Source of the DNA: a candidate division FCPU426 bacterium
GTDB taxonomy: Bacteria > Oederibacteriota > PGYV01 > Palsa-1178
Length of the DNA stretch: 53,917 nt
Direction of reading: 5' to 3'
Assembly: GCA_003159495.1 (NCBI GenBank)
Contig: PLPI01000083.1
Coordinates: 1-53,917, forward strand
This document shows positions 16,857-26,352 of the stretch, in pieces. Within the stretch, counting starts at the first letter, position 1, and each line of letters opens with the position of its first letter. The notes under the pieces were generated by a model. That model was not told where the DNA came from. It worked only from the letters and a program-made list of their open reading frames with translations, and ran no database searches. The translations under genes and the position numbers were made by a program.

Positions 16857-16859
16857 TTT

Positions 16860-17471
16860 TTATTTTCCGATCTCAATTTTAAAATCATCAACGAGATACT
16901 GCCCGTCCTGATTAACTATTGTGAGCGTCCATGTAGAAACGCTTGTCCTCGAGGCTCCTGTACGGCCGTTTTCATATTTAATGTCCCCAAGGACCCTTAC
17001 ATATGTTTTATCACCGTCTTTTTTATACATTATAGCGTCATATGTGGGACTTATAATCAAATCAGCGTCAATGATGTCCTGTTCAAAAGCGTTGTCGTAA
17101 TATTTCACCTTATATTTTTCCAAAAAATTTACGGTCATCATCTTTTCAAGGTCATTTCTTATGTCCAAATATGAATCGCGGTTGTACCAGTAGAATTTGT
17201 CCAGAAATTTCGCCGCAAATGCTTTTACCGTATTTACCTCGCTGTCAGTTTCGGAAATTGGCAGGTTTTTGGCTGCTGCTATGCGTTGTGATGTGCCGGA
17301 ATTGCCGCTGAATATGAAAAATATGATAATTACAACTACAATTAAAAACCCGGCGCCAATTGCAATAAATTTGCCGGAGCCTACTGCGGGCAGTTTCGGC
17401 CCGCTTGCTTTTGGTACATCCCCGATGTCCATTTCATCATAAATATTCTTATTTACATTCTTGTCTGCCAT
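16860..17471 (-). CDS. VirB8-like inner-membrane protein
   Basis: 203 residues: a cytoplasmic tail of about 33, one strong membrane segment (FIAIGAGFLIVVVIIIFFIF, about 34-53), then a 145-residue external domain with the helix-sheet pattern of the NTF2-like fold (KAFAAKFLDKFYWYNRDSYLD, then strands ending TWTLTIVNQDGQYLVDDFKI). Single membrane pass plus NTF2-like domain, next to a VirB4 ATPase, is the VirB8/TrbF/TcpC design, although sequence similarity alone is weak. An AGGAGG RBS lies inside the end of the VirB4-like gene. It would anchor the inner-membrane complex. Confidence 0.68.
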   Translation of the reverse strand: MADKNVNKNIYDEMDIGDVPKASGPKLPAVGSGKFIAIGAGFLIVVVIIIFFIFSGNSGTSQRIAAAKNLPISETDSEVNTVKAFAAKFLDKFYWYNRDSYLDIRNDLEKMMTVNFLEKYKVKYYDNAFEQDIIDADLIISPTYDAIMYKKDGDKTYVRVLGDIKYENGRTGASRTSVSTWTLTIVNQDGQYLVDDFKIEIGK

Positions 17472-17472
17472 G

Positions 17473-20046
17473 TTAATTTCCTCCTGTTGCGACTAATCGC
17501 TCTATCGCTTTTTCATAATTGTAATTTTCTTCCTTCAATACCCGCGCCTTTATGGGCGCGTCGGTCTTGTTAGTTGTGGCAATCCAGTTTAACGGCGGGT
17601 TGGGCCTTATCTTTACCAGGTTGGACCCAAGCTTGCCAAACTTCACAAACGCGTCTGAATATTCCCCTTTTACCTGGTCAAGTGAGCCTATCAGGGCCTT
17701 TTCCTGGTCGTTTAGGTCCAGATTCTTCTGTATATTGCCCAGATCAGCATCGGATTGTTTAAAAAGGATAAAATTTTCGACATTTTTAAACAGTTGCGCC
17801 GCATCCGGGTTGTTCATGAAGTCCGACATCTGCTGTGTGGCAAAGGCACATACAAGCCCCATATGGCGCGATCTCTTCGACAAATTAAGCAGGAACGTCA
17901 CACCAGCGGCGAACCTGGCCAGCGTCCAGGTTTCATCAACCATGAGTAGTTGCTTTTTGCCCCGCTTCTTATTCTGCTTGAATTTTTTTGTTAAAAAGGT
18001 GCTGATGATGTAGACGGCAAGAGATTGTAAATCCTCATCTTCCGGCAATCCTGACGTGTCAAACACTATAAACGAGGCAGATAGATCAATGTTTGTTGCA
18101 CGGTCCGTGAATTTTGCGTATTGGCCATTTTTAATATAACTGTTTAATTTTTCGGAGATCTCCAATATTTGTATTTTCCAATCTGCTTTTTCTTTTACCA
18201 TACCCGCAAAAGTCTTGCAAAAATCAGAGAGTATCGGCGTTGTTTTCTGGTCGATTTTTCCGTCTTTCACTTTCATATATCCTTTATATGTCTGTGCTAT
18301 CGCCGTTTCTATCAACGACCTTTCCAACTGCCATGCGCTGGCCGATTCACTGCATAGTATGGTTTTAAAAAATCCAACAATTTGAGCGATTTTATTTGAT
18401 GTTACCATGCCGTCAATGTTTATGTCGTTATCATTGCTGGTGGCGTCAATGAGATCTTCGTCAAAATCTACGCAGTCAAAAATGTTTACGGAATATTTTC
18501 CTTCAAGGTCAAGGGCCAGATATTGCCCCCCCTGCATATTACATAAAAACTCGTATGACTTGCTTTTGTCTACGATAAATACATCATGGCCCCAGGCACC
18601 GAGATTGGCAAGTATTGTATTAATTGAAAATGATTTTCCGGAGCCGGGAATACCCATAATACACATATTGCCGTTCGTAAAATCCTCGCTCCATGGATAA
18701 TAATAGATGGGCTGGTGCAGTTTATTACAGCCAAGAAACGCCCCACCTTCGGTCGTTGAGGAGTCAAATGTAAAAAAGTCAAAAGTTGATATTGCATCAT
18801 CTGTTGATACCGTATAAGAATGTCCTCCATAATTTACACAAAACGGCAATGTGGATTTAAAGCATTTCATCTGCTCGTATGCACCCTTCCAGAATGGTAT
18901 TCCCTGAAAAATTTGTTTTACAAATGCTATACTATCCGACAGATTTTGTTTGCTGCTTTCCATAAGCGTAATATACAAGCCAAATTTTAAAAAACTGATC
19001 TGTCCGGCCGCTTTACGCTGTAATAGATTGTCGTATTTTTTCATCAAATCTTCAGTTGCATAATTCTTTATGAATCCTGAATTTTGGGAACTCGCAACCT
19101 TAAGTTCTTTTTCAAGACGTTTTTTCACGTTGTCCTGATTGATACCTTCAAAAATAATAGACATTCTGTACGGCCGATGTAAATACTGCATGGATTTTAA
19201 AAATCCGGCCATACTGGTCATGGGGAGGTCCGAAATGTATATCGTCTGACAAAATTTATCGCCTATTTGCAGATAATCCTTATTGCGTTCAATGGCCGTA
19301 CGCGCAATTGTATTTGACGACGTATATACAGCGTCAATGTTCCCGGCATCGTCGTTTATGCAGTCTTCCACCAGGTGAATGATTTCCTCTTTTTCCAGGG
19401 GCCTTAAATTTCCGAACCGCCTCATATTCGATAAAAAAGCTGTTTTATTTATATCCAAAAAATCCTTGTTCTTGATCATTGTTTTTGTGGGATCGGTTTC
19501 ATTACCGGCCAAATCCTGTAAACTCACGCGGTCATATGCATATAAAATATAATATTCATAATCATATACGTTATTGATCTTCACAAATTCATCGAGCCAT
19601 GCCCTTAAAAACCGGGGATATTTATTTTTAATGTAATTGTCATTTAGCGTATTGCTGATTTTTTCCGCAAGTACCGTATTTTTATCCATAAGCGCGTTGT
19701 TTAGTTCCTTTTGTTTTTCTTCACGGGCCGCCGAAGTTAGCTTGTCATATAGAGTCATACGCGCCGGCAGGTCATACGGTCTGGTTTTAATAAGTATTTG
19801 TACCTTCTCACCGGTTACCAGGGCATTTAAAATTCCCTGATAAGTCGCAAGACTTGATTGTACGCTGTGTGTGTCAATAGTATCTGGGTTGGTTGTCGGT
19901 GTTAATTTGTATATGGCCACCGGCCGGACCTTATTAATGATTAAATGTCCTTCTATGATGTCCGTCATATCCTCGATTAAAGCCTTTGCCTGGCCATATA
20001 ACGGCTGTTTTTCTTTAGTATTTGTCTTTATCTTGATCTGGCTCAT
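17473..20046 (-). CDS. virB4: VirB4/TraC-family type IV secretion ATPase
   Basis: 857 residues, cytoplasmic face of the inner membrane. The N-terminal about 400 residues form the CagE/TrbE-VirB domain. The motor domain has Walker A IMGIPGSGKSFSINTIL (about residues 461-477), a conserved YPWSEDFTNGN just before it, Walker B KQLLMVDETWTLA (about 697-709), and SKRSRHMGLVCAFATQQMSD downstream. VirB4 powers substrate or pilin handling and is the most conserved part of type IV systems. The start overlaps the VirB3-like gene by 32 bases. No second motor (VirD4 or VirB11) is encoded nearby. Confidence 0.92.
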   Translation of the reverse strand: MSQIKIKTNTKEKQPLYGQAKALIEDMTDIIEGHLIINKVRPVAIYKLTPTTNPDTIDTHSVQSSLATYQGILNALVTGEKVQILIKTRPYDLPARMTLYDKLTSAAREEKQKELNNALMDKNTVLAEKISNTLNDNYIKNKYPRFLRAWLDEFVKINNVYDYEYYILYAYDRVSLQDLAGNETDPTKTMIKNKDFLDINKTAFLSNMRRFGNLRPLEKEEIIHLVEDCINDDAGNIDAVYTSSNTIARTAIERNKDYLQIGDKFCQTIYISDLPMTSMAGFLKSMQYLHRPYRMSIIFEGINQDNVKKRLEKELKVASSQNSGFIKNYATEDLMKKYDNLLQRKAAGQISFLKFGLYITLMESSKQNLSDSIAFVKQIFQGIPFWKGAYEQMKCFKSTLPFCVNYGGHSYTVSTDDAISTFDFFTFDSSTTEGGAFLGCNKLHQPIYYYPWSEDFTNGNMCIMGIPGSGKSFSINTILANLGAWGHDVFIVDKSKSYEFLCNMQGGQYLALDLEGKYSVNIFDCVDFDEDLIDATSNDNDINIDGMVTSNKIAQIVGFFKTILCSESASAWQLERSLIETAIAQTYKGYMKVKDGKIDQKTTPILSDFCKTFAGMVKEKADWKIQILEISEKLNSYIKNGQYAKFTDRATNIDLSASFIVFDTSGLPEDEDLQSLAVYIISTFLTKKFKQNKKRGKKQLLMVDETWTLARFAAGVTFLLNLSKRSRHMGLVCAFATQQMSDFMNNPDAAQLFKNVENFILFKQSDADLGNIQKNLDLNDQEKALIGSLDQVKGEYSDAFVKFGKLGSNLVKIRPNPPLNWIATTNKTDAPIKARVLKEENYNYEKAIERLVATGGN

Positions 20047-20314
20047 TATTCTCTCCCGGCATATAAATTTTAGGCGATCTTAAGCTTTCAAAAAAATTTA
20101 AAAAATATCCGTCCGGCAAATTCTGTGATAATTTCACGGCTACAATCACGTTTGCCGCAAGGAACATAAAAAAAATGAACGCTGTCAAAAAATTCTTGAA
20201 TATGCCGTAAAATATGAACGCAATTATTACGTCAACAACAACGCCGCCGGCAATCCACATAATATGCGTGGACGTAAACCCTCCAAGAATTTCCGCTTCC
20301 TTGTCAATATTCAA
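20015..20314 (-). CDS. VirB3/PrgI-like small membrane protein
   Basis: 99 residues with two adjacent membrane segments (about 19-40 and 45-63) near the N-terminus and a short polar tail. The start NIDKEAEILGGFTSTHIMW and the tail DGYFLNFFESLRSPKIYMPG resemble VirB3/TraL/PrgI proteins, which sit directly upstream of virB4 in most type IV loci. It begins with TTG, supported by AAGGAG six bases upstream. The 32-base overlap with the VirB4 gene fits tight coupling. Identity rests on topology and position more than on sequence. Confidence 0.72.
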   Translation of the reverse strand: MNIDKEAEILGGFTSTHIMWIAGGVVVDVIIAFIFYGIFKNFLTAFIFFMFLAANVIVAVKLSQNLPDGYFLNFFESLRSPKIYMPGENNEPDQDKDKY

Positions 20315-20324
20315 TTTTTTCTCC

Positions 20325-21965
20325 TTAACCTATAAAGTTTTCAGGCATAATTGTGGCGGAGCCGTCATTAGGATGTGTTGAACCGCCGCCTTTTGAATTG
20401 CGTATTGCTTTAATAATATCATTAGCCCCGCTTCTGAAAGTCGCACCCAGTGAACTTCCGGAGCCAAAGCCTCCAGCGGCGGCAGTATAGGCAATATCCT
20501 TAGCCCTGCCCATAGACTGTGAAAAAACTTCTGATTTTTTTTCACCTCCATTTCCGCCATTTCTATCGCCACCGCTGCCGCCAAACCCGGTAAGTTTGCT
20601 CATATCAGGAAGAAAACCGGCACCATTTATAACTCCACCGGCAAAAGGCGCGGCTCCTAAAGCCGGAGGAAGCGTCATGGCCGCAGGCATGTCCGCAACT
20701 GTGCCGGCACTTCGCAGCATTGACCCAAATTCACGCGAGCCTGACTGTGCTATTTTCAAAAACGTATCACCACCGGTGAAAAATTCAACCAATTTGCCGA
20801 CCTGTGTCATCAGCATGAAAACTCCAAAATACATCATCAATTTTATTATCGACGGCAATCCCGCCCCGGTTGCAGTAGTACCCAGCGTGAGGTTGCTCAA
20901 AGATATTGCGAACAAAAGCATAAACAATAATCCCCAGACAAACGAATACAGGCAGGTGCCGACAAAAGATTTAAACCAGCGCACGAACATATCCCATCCG
21001 GATAAAATCGTCAGTGGAATTATTAAAATACCGAGAAAATAAGCCAAAAACAACTGGACCAGTTGCATTCCTTTTAATAGCAATATCTTAACAATGAAAT
21101 AAATAAATATGCACGAAACAAGCATTTCAACAACTATGCCAACCCAGAGATGCACCATGCCCGCGGGCGTTGAATAAATTGTGTCAATTTCCGGAAATGT
21201 CAGGTTGTGTGTGCTTGAAATCAGATTAAGCGTGTCCGGGTCGTTGGTAAGCGTGGCCGCAAAATTATTGCCGAGACTTGATGTTGTTATGTTTGCAATG
21301 TCAAAACCCATATATCCCAGCACGTGTGAAAAAAGCTGTATTACAACGCTATACAATAGCGAATAGCTTATTATCAAAAATACAACTATTGTAAAATAAC
21401 CAACCAGCTGTACTGGACTTTCGTTTTTAAACAGTCCCGTAACCAGTTTTAAAACTACAAAAATGTAAAGAAAAACTCCAACAAGCGTGTATAAAAAAGG
21501 CATTACTGTGCCTGATATATAATTTACAGTGGCAGCACCCACTCCAATATCAATTGTATTTGTTACCGATTTTGTTATAACCACACCGGTTGTTGCGTCG
21601 GTTGTGTGTTGTGTGCCGCTATAGTCAGTTAAACTTTGACCTGTGCTAATATCCCAGAGCCTCAACAGGCTCTCGCAAAGCATATTAAAAGCGCTGTCCA
21701 CGAGCGATTCAAAGGCATTTTTAATTATCACGGCCGCTTTGGTAACATAATGCTCCACCATATTTACACCGCAGGCGTTGGAGAACCATTGCAGTGCCTC
21801 TTCCATACCCTGTGCAATCCAGTTGGATGACTGTTTGTTGTTGGATATTTGTGCCGACGCAGGCACGGGCGTTGCGTTTGTCGTGTCGTCCGCATAAATT
21901 GCAAACGGTGCGAATAATAACAGCAGCAAACAAATTATTTTGACCGGATAATTTTTTATCATCAC
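20325..21965 (-). CDS. VirB6/TrbL-like polytopic membrane protein
   Basis: 546 residues. A cleavable signal sequence (ending FAIYADD) is followed by an amphipathic stretch and about six to seven membrane segments between residues 150 and 405. A Gly/Ser/Ala-rich, polar tail of about 140 residues completes it (GFGGSGGDRNGGNGGEKK). This is the layout of TrbL/VirB6 proteins, which form the inner-membrane channel part. It sits between the pilin-like and VirB3-like genes as in many type IV operons. The start may be the GTG at 21965 or the adjacent ATG at 21962. Confidence 0.75.
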   Translation of the reverse strand: MMIKNYPVKIICLLLLLFAPFAIYADDTTNATPVPASAQISNNKQSSNWIAQGMEEALQWFSNACGVNMVEHYVTKAAVIIKNAFESLVDSAFNMLCESLLRLWDISTGQSLTDYSGTQHTTDATTGVVITKSVTNTIDIGVGAATVNYISGTVMPFLYTLVGVFLYIFVVLKLVTGLFKNESPVQLVGYFTIVVFLIISYSLLYSVVIQLFSHVLGYMGFDIANITTSSLGNNFAATLTNDPDTLNLISSTHNLTFPEIDTIYSTPAGMVHLWVGIVVEMLVSCIFIYFIVKILLLKGMQLVQLFLAYFLGILIIPLTILSGWDMFVRWFKSFVGTCLYSFVWGLLFMLLFAISLSNLTLGTTATGAGLPSIIKLMMYFGVFMLMTQVGKLVEFFTGGDTFLKIAQSGSREFGSMLRSAGTVADMPAAMTLPPALGAAPFAGGVINGAGFLPDMSKLTGFGGSGGDRNGGNGGEKKSEVFSQSMGRAKDIAYTAAAGGFGSGSSLGATFRSGANDIIKAIRNSKGGGSTHPNDGSATIMPENFIG

Positions 21966-21973
21966 AATACCCG

Positions 21974-22318
21974 CTACTGCCAGCCGTTGGTAATGTTATT
22001 TACTCCGGTGTTCAATTCCGCGCCCTTAAACAAAAACGCGCCGAGCAAGGCCCAGGCAATCGCGCATATTACAATGGTCCAGAGCGCGTTTTTAACCATT
22101 TGATCGCCCTTTATATCACCCGAGTTGCGTAAATGCAGGCCCCACATCAGGTAACCTACCGAACTTAAAGTAACTATACCGGCAATAATTCCTACAACCC
22201 ATTTACCGTATGCCATAACATTCTGCATGTATGAATTTGAATCCGCAAAAATAGCCGAAAAAATACCAAGAACAAAAAGCACTGTCAGAAACAAAACTTT
22301 TTCCATTTTTACCTTCAC
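21974..22318 (-). CDS. VirB2/TrbC-like pilin
   Basis: About 114 residues. A signal peptide ending AIFA-DS precedes a mature protein of about 85 residues with two hydrophobic helices (YGKWVVGIIAGIVTLSSVGYL and NALWTIVICAIAWALLGAFL) joined by a short polar loop. That is the VirB2/TrbC pilin plan. I chose the GTG at 22318 because AGGAG lies seven bases upstream; a TTG at 22324 is too close to the RBS and an ATG at 22306 has a weaker one. It may polymerise into a pilus or act as a conduit subunit. Confidence 0.75.
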   Translation of the reverse strand: MKVKMEKVLFLTVLFVLGIFSAIFADSNSYMQNVMAYGKWVVGIIAGIVTLSSVGYLMWGLHLRNSGDIKGDQMVKNALWTIVICAIAWALLGAFLFKGAELNTGVNNITNGWQ

Positions 22319-22332
22319 TTTCAATCTCCTTT

Positions 22333-23322
22333 TTAATTATTATTTACTGCTTTTACGTCCGTACTGCTTTTCTGTATTGTAGTTGCCCCGGGATTTGAAC
22401 TGCCCACAACCTGTGTTGGGCCCGCAACGGCTGATGATGAAGAGCTTGTCGCGGGATTAATAACTGGTGTTTGACTGACTTTAAATGAGGCTGTTATTGA
22501 ATTTGAAGTTGCGTTTACGTAAGTATTTATTCCTGTGGCAATCTCTGCCCCAGTGCCTGAATCGCTAATAGGTGTATTATTCAACCAGCAGGTTACCATA
22601 TTGCTTATCATTGGCCCTAAAGACCCGCCCATAATGGTTCCCAGCGTAGTGCCCAACGGCCCAAAAATTGAACCCAGCGCGGCCATAAGAACCTGCATTC
22701 CGGCACTTGACAAGACGGGTAAAACAGAATCGAGAAATCCCTTAAAAAACTGTGAAAAGGGACTTAAAGCGGCTGTTTCGGAAGTTGTCGGTTTATACGA
22801 AGTATCAACCGGCATGGTTGTTGCTGCACACGCGGCTATATTTGTTGCCGTCTGCTGGGCGGAAATCGTGTCCCCTGTAGAAACATAGCCTGATTCAGCC
22901 GCAAGGCTTGTTGCCAGAGGTTGATAATTCGGTACTCCGGAAGCTTTTAAATCAGCGGCCAGGGACGCCATTTGTGCCGCTGCTGATAGCTGCATTGATG
23001 TCCCGATAGCTGAAGCCGCGGTTTGCGCCAGCGCGGCTATAGCTTCCGCTATTTTACTCATGGTATAAGGGCTCTCGGCCGTCTTTCTATAGTAATTCGC
23101 GCCCAATCCCGATGTCTTATATTCGCTGTATGCGCTTCCCTTTTCCTGATAAATTGCCGCGTCAGCGCTATTATTCGGACCCTTTGCATTCTGCAGTTCT
23201 TTTAACGCGTCAAGAGTCTGATCCTTTGCGGCCTGTAAATTATCCTCAGTCGTTGCCGCAAAAGATAAGACCGGTATCAGGGTCAACAGTCCAACAAGTA
23301 CAAGCGATAATACTTTTTTCAT
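22333..23322 (-). CDS. Secreted protein of unknown function in the VirB-like cluster
   Basis: 329 residues. A clear signal peptide (MKKVLSLVLVGLLTLIPVLSFA) is followed by an Ala/Ser/Gln-rich helical region, a hydrophobic Gly-rich stretch at about 195-245 (GSIFGPLGTTLGTIMGGSLG) and a Ser/Thr-rich tail. Two Cys residues lie around the hydrophobic part. The position immediately before the pilin gene is one where VirB5-like minor subunits can occur, but I see no specific signature. The hydrophobic Gly-rich segment could insert in a membrane or drive oligomerisation. A GGGAGG RBS supports the start. Confidence 0.7.
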   Translation of the reverse strand: MKKVLSLVLVGLLTLIPVLSFAATTEDNLQAAKDQTLDALKELQNAKGPNNSADAAIYQEKGSAYSEYKTSGLGANYYRKTAESPYTMSKIAEAIAALAQTAASAIGTSMQLSAAAQMASLAADLKASGVPNYQPLATSLAAESGYVSTGDTISAQQTATNIAACAATTMPVDTSYKPTTSETAALSPFSQFFKGFLDSVLPVLSSAGMQVLMAALGSIFGPLGTTLGTIMGGSLGPMISNMVTCWLNNTPISDSGTGAEIATGINTYVNATSNSITASFKVSQTPVINPATSSSSSAVAGPTQVVGSSNPGATTIQKSSTDVKAVNNN

Positions 23323-23338
23323 TTTTCCTCCCTATTTT

Positions 23339-23917
23339 TTATTGCGCAGTTTTAACCACGTCTTTTTTATACAGGGCAATAATCTGCGGCTGTATTTCAC
23401 CGTCAATATTTGTCTTTAATATCATCAGATATATTGGACTATAAGCATAATTTATACGTATGGGCGCATCAGGGGCCTTGATATCGCTTAAATAGCCTGT
23501 GTACACATCCATTTTCCTGCCGTTATCACGTATTACAAGTCCCTCAACCGGATTCTCTGATTCAAACGTCACATCAAAGTACTGTTTCCCGGGATATTCT
23601 ATGACCTCGGCTTTACAATTTCCCCATGCTGTTGATGCTGAAAAATTGTAAACGTTTGGTTTTGTCGGAACGGTAACAACCGCTGCCGCCTGCTGTTTAG
23701 ATGCAGTTTTTTGCGCTTTCCTGCCCTGCCTGTGCACGATTTTTCCAATTACGGCTTTTGGCGCGGGCGGAAGGCGCTGTGCCCTTTTCGCATTTTCTTG
23801 TTTGTACATTTTGGCCATGTCCCAGATTTCGTCCTTTTGTAACTGTAAGGACTCATCACCGGCATAAAGCAATGATCCAACAAAAAGGGCTGTAACGATT
23901 ATTAACAATTTTTTCAT
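23339..23917 (-). CDS. Secreted beta-rich protein of unknown function in the VirB-like cluster
   Basis: 192 residues with a signal peptide (MKKLLIIVTALFVGSLLYAG), a basic, helical linker (about 20-80, rich in Lys/Arg/Gln) and a C-terminal domain of about 105 residues that looks mostly beta (CKAEVIEYPGKQYFDVTFES, PIYLMILKTNIDG). One could compare this with the N-terminal domain of VirB9/TraK, the outer-membrane-associated ring protein, but the similarity is too faint to assign. It lies between the secreted protein at 22333 and the barrel gene at 23939, so a periplasmic linking role is a reasonable guess. Confidence 0.65.
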   Translation of the reverse strand: MKKLLIIVTALFVGSLLYAGDESLQLQKDEIWDMAKMYKQENAKRAQRLPPAPKAVIGKIVHRQGRKAQKTASKQQAAAVVTVPTKPNVYNFSASTAWGNCKAEVIEYPGKQYFDVTFESENPVEGLVIRDNGRKMDVYTGYLSDIKAPDAPIRINYAYSPIYLMILKTNIDGEIQPQIIALYKKDVVKTAQ

Positions 23918-23938
23918 CTTTGCTCCAAATTTTTGTCT

Positions 23939-25105
23939 TTAATACTCATATCCTATATAACCATACCAGCTCGGCCCGCCGCCCGGAGCGCCGTTGAATT
24001 GCAGGCTTTCCGGTGCGTATACGTTGCCCGACCCGTAAACCGTTGGAACGCCATTAACCATGATGTTATGAAAAGTAAAATCATTATTGGCGTTTGAAGC
24101 GGCCAATCCATAACGGAATTTATCGATTGTGTTTTTTATTACAAAAAACCATGGGGCTGTTTCAGGATTAAAACCTTCTGATAGCGCCGACACCAGGGGA
24201 AATTGCATTTCAAAAATAGCGGTATCAACCATAAACAGCCATTTTTGAAAACTATGCAATTCAAGCCCGGCCGCCATTACGGATGTCTGCTCCGTCATGT
24301 CAGTGTTTAGTATCCCGAAAGACGCATTAATTTTTACATGTCTCATAATATCCGTGCTTGCGGATATATCAATACACGGATTGCCCGATAAAATTGAATA
24401 ATCAAAATATTCTGTCGTTCCTGTGCCAATATTACAGATAATTTGCGTTGGATTCTCAAATACATCCGAACTAAACCTTAATTGCCACAAATAATACTCC
24501 TGATATCCGTTATAAGTAGTATATGCATTGTCAAACATAGTTGGGAAATAATAGAAAGACAACGCAATAATTGGAAGGTCAAGTTCTGATACATCCGGCA
24601 CTCCGGCCTTCAGGTAAAAAGGAACAGTAATGCCGATTAAATCCAGATATCTTTGCCCGGCCGTGCAATACGGTCCAAAATAATTAAGTGTTGAAATTGT
24701 TTTAGTCAATTCCTCACGCCCGGCCGTAAATGTAAACCACTGCCCTACATAGCTTATTTTTGCCGTCATTAAATTTATATCAACCGGCGTGTTGCTGTTT
24801 GAAAAAGGTTTAACAAATCGAATATAACTTTCAGCCGTAAAATTATTGAAAAGAGTTTGTTTTGCCTTTATTCCAAGCTCACTGGTGTACTTATTGCCCC
24901 AGCCGTCTTCCTGAAAGGTGCTTTTAAGATCGTAAACAATCTTTGTTGCCATACTGGCGGAAACATTAGTATTTTGTACCGTCTGTGATATATCGTTTGT
25001 TGCCTGCGCCGTGGGCGTGGAGGGTTGTGCTGTTGGTGTTATGTTGTCGGCGTATAAAAGTGATGTGCTACATAATAGTAACACTAACCATTTAATTATT
25101 TTCAT
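23939..25105 (-). CDS. Predicted outer-membrane beta-barrel, copy 1
   Basis: 388 residues. A signal peptide (ends SLLYAD) and a Thr/Pro/Gln linker lead into a porin-like barrel of alternating polar/aromatic strands, ending YIGYEY with the terminal aromatic residue typical of BAM substrates. It is a clear paralog of the product of 27589-28794: both contain ELTKTISTLN followed by FGP and CTAGQRYLD, then an FYLKAG, a YYFPTMF and a YAPE segment. Two barrels encoded within a type IV-like cluster are not part of the standard VirB set. I infer an outer-membrane component or pore. No named family recognised. Confidence 0.75.
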   Translation of the reverse strand: MKIIKWLVLLLCSTSLLYADNITPTAQPSTPTAQATNDISQTVQNTNVSASMATKIVYDLKSTFQEDGWGNKYTSELGIKAKQTLFNNFTAESYIRFVKPFSNSNTPVDINLMTAKISYVGQWFTFTAGREELTKTISTLNYFGPYCTAGQRYLDLIGITVPFYLKAGVPDVSELDLPIIALSFYYFPTMFDNAYTTYNGYQEYYLWQLRFSSDVFENPTQIICNIGTGTTEYFDYSILSGNPCIDISASTDIMRHVKINASFGILNTDMTEQTSVMAAGLELHSFQKWLFMVDTAIFEMQFPLVSALSEGFNPETAPWFFVIKNTIDKFRYGLAASNANNDFTFHNIMVNGVPTVYGSGNVYAPESLQFNGAPGGGPSWYGYIGYEY

Positions 25106-25117
25106 GTTTTACCTCAA

Positions 25118-26296
25118 TTATTGTATTTGTGTTCCGTTGACGTTCCCGACATTGGTCATATAAATTGGACCAGTACCAGTGTTACTTGTAAAATAAGGAA
25201 AAACAAACCGCATTTTGATAATATTGTTGTTCAAATCATCAACAAAATTTACATCAACATACGGCACAGGCTCCCACAATGATAATTGATTAGGTGGGCT
25301 TTCCGCGCTTTGATGATTTGGCCCTTGTCCTGTAATAGTAATAACAGAGCTTACCACGGACACCGTGCTTGTTAAAAATGCGGGCCCCGAACTTACACCA
25401 TAACCAACTATTATAGGAGTAAGACTGCTCGGCACAAATGAACCTGTTATAAAAGGTGCAAAATTATAAAGTTCATAAGTTTCGCTGGTGTCCCATTCAG
25501 TTCCCGCGCCGCGCGAGGTCGTTGAGGTAAATGTTATTGATGTGTATGTAAAGGCAGATATGCTTGCCGTCCAGCTTTTGGTAACCGCTTGTGTTGGCGA
25601 GGTTAATGTAAATGCAGAACTTACTGCTTTAACCCAAATATTAAAATTTGTACCATAGTCAGTTTCAGCATCTTTAAAATAAAGTGTTATTGTTGCAACA
25701 TCTCCGTTGTTTACAAGCGTACCTAATCCGTTGGTTGTGCTCACCGTATAACTGACAACTGCTGGTGATGATAATATATTGGAAGGGTCGGACAATACTG
25801 TGACCGTATATGTCATTGGAGCAGGTGCTGTTAAAACAGCCTGATAAATTAATTGATTTGCAATAATAGGTACATTGTTAGTGCCACTAACCAAATTTAA
25901 AGAAATTGAACCTCTTCCTCTGTTAATGGCGGTAAAAGTTGTTGATGTCGTGTCCACATTATAGTTTGCCTCTAAATAATTGTTACTTGCTCCGACATCT
26001 GCAAGCCAAATTCCCTTAGAATGTAAATTTTGGAAAGTAATTGCCCCGTTTGTGTCTGTAGTTGCATCAATTACTTGTGCTGGTACAACCTGGGTCGGAG
26101 AATGCATTATAATGTTTGTATTTGCTTGCGGTGTGCTTTGTGTATACAAATAGAACTGATAGCTGTATTCAGGTGTGGGCGTTCCGTCGTTTGCGTCCAC
26201 CGGGCCGTTAGGACTTGACCTCTTTTTACAGCTTACAACGGACAGTAACGACAAAACTAAAACGATTGCAAAAATTAAAACTAAAATCTTTTTCAT
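25118..26296 (-). CDS. Lipoprotein A1 with transthyretin-like N-terminal domain
   Basis: 392 residues. The lipobox ends SVVSC with Cys23, followed by KKRSSPNGPVDANDGTPTP. The next about 90 residues resemble a carboxypeptidase-regulatory or transthyretin-like Ig fold (TTDTNGAITFQNLHSKG). A Thr/Ser-rich beta domain follows with YTVSTTNGLGTLVNNGD and VATIT, shared nearly word for word with the product of 26353-27567. It is probably an outer-membrane or surface lipoprotein. It lies 12 bases upstream of barrel copy 1. The signal-peptide DNA and leader resemble those of the lipoprotein gene at 31221-32036, suggesting cassette duplication. Confidence 0.75.
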   Translation of the reverse strand: MKKILVLIFAIVLVLSLLSVVSCKKRSSPNGPVDANDGTPTPEYSYQFYLYTQSTPQANTNIIMHSPTQVVPAQVIDATTDTNGAITFQNLHSKGIWLADVGASNNYLEANYNVDTTSTTFTAINRGRGSISLNLVSGTNNVPIIANQLIYQAVLTAPAPMTYTVTVLSDPSNILSSPAVVSYTVSTTNGLGTLVNNGDVATITLYFKDAETDYGTNFNIWVKAVSSAFTLTSPTQAVTKSWTASISAFTYTSITFTSTTSRGAGTEWDTSETYELYNFAPFITGSFVPSSLTPIIVGYGVSSGPAFLTSTVSVVSSVITITGQGPNHQSAESPPNQLSLWEPVPYVDVNFVDDLNNNIIKMRFVFPYFTSNTGTGPIYMTNVGNVNGTQIQ

Positions 26297-26352
26297 TTTG
26301 TTTCTCCCTTGAATTTATGGCCTATTATTTGTTCATCAATTTTTTTTAAAAT

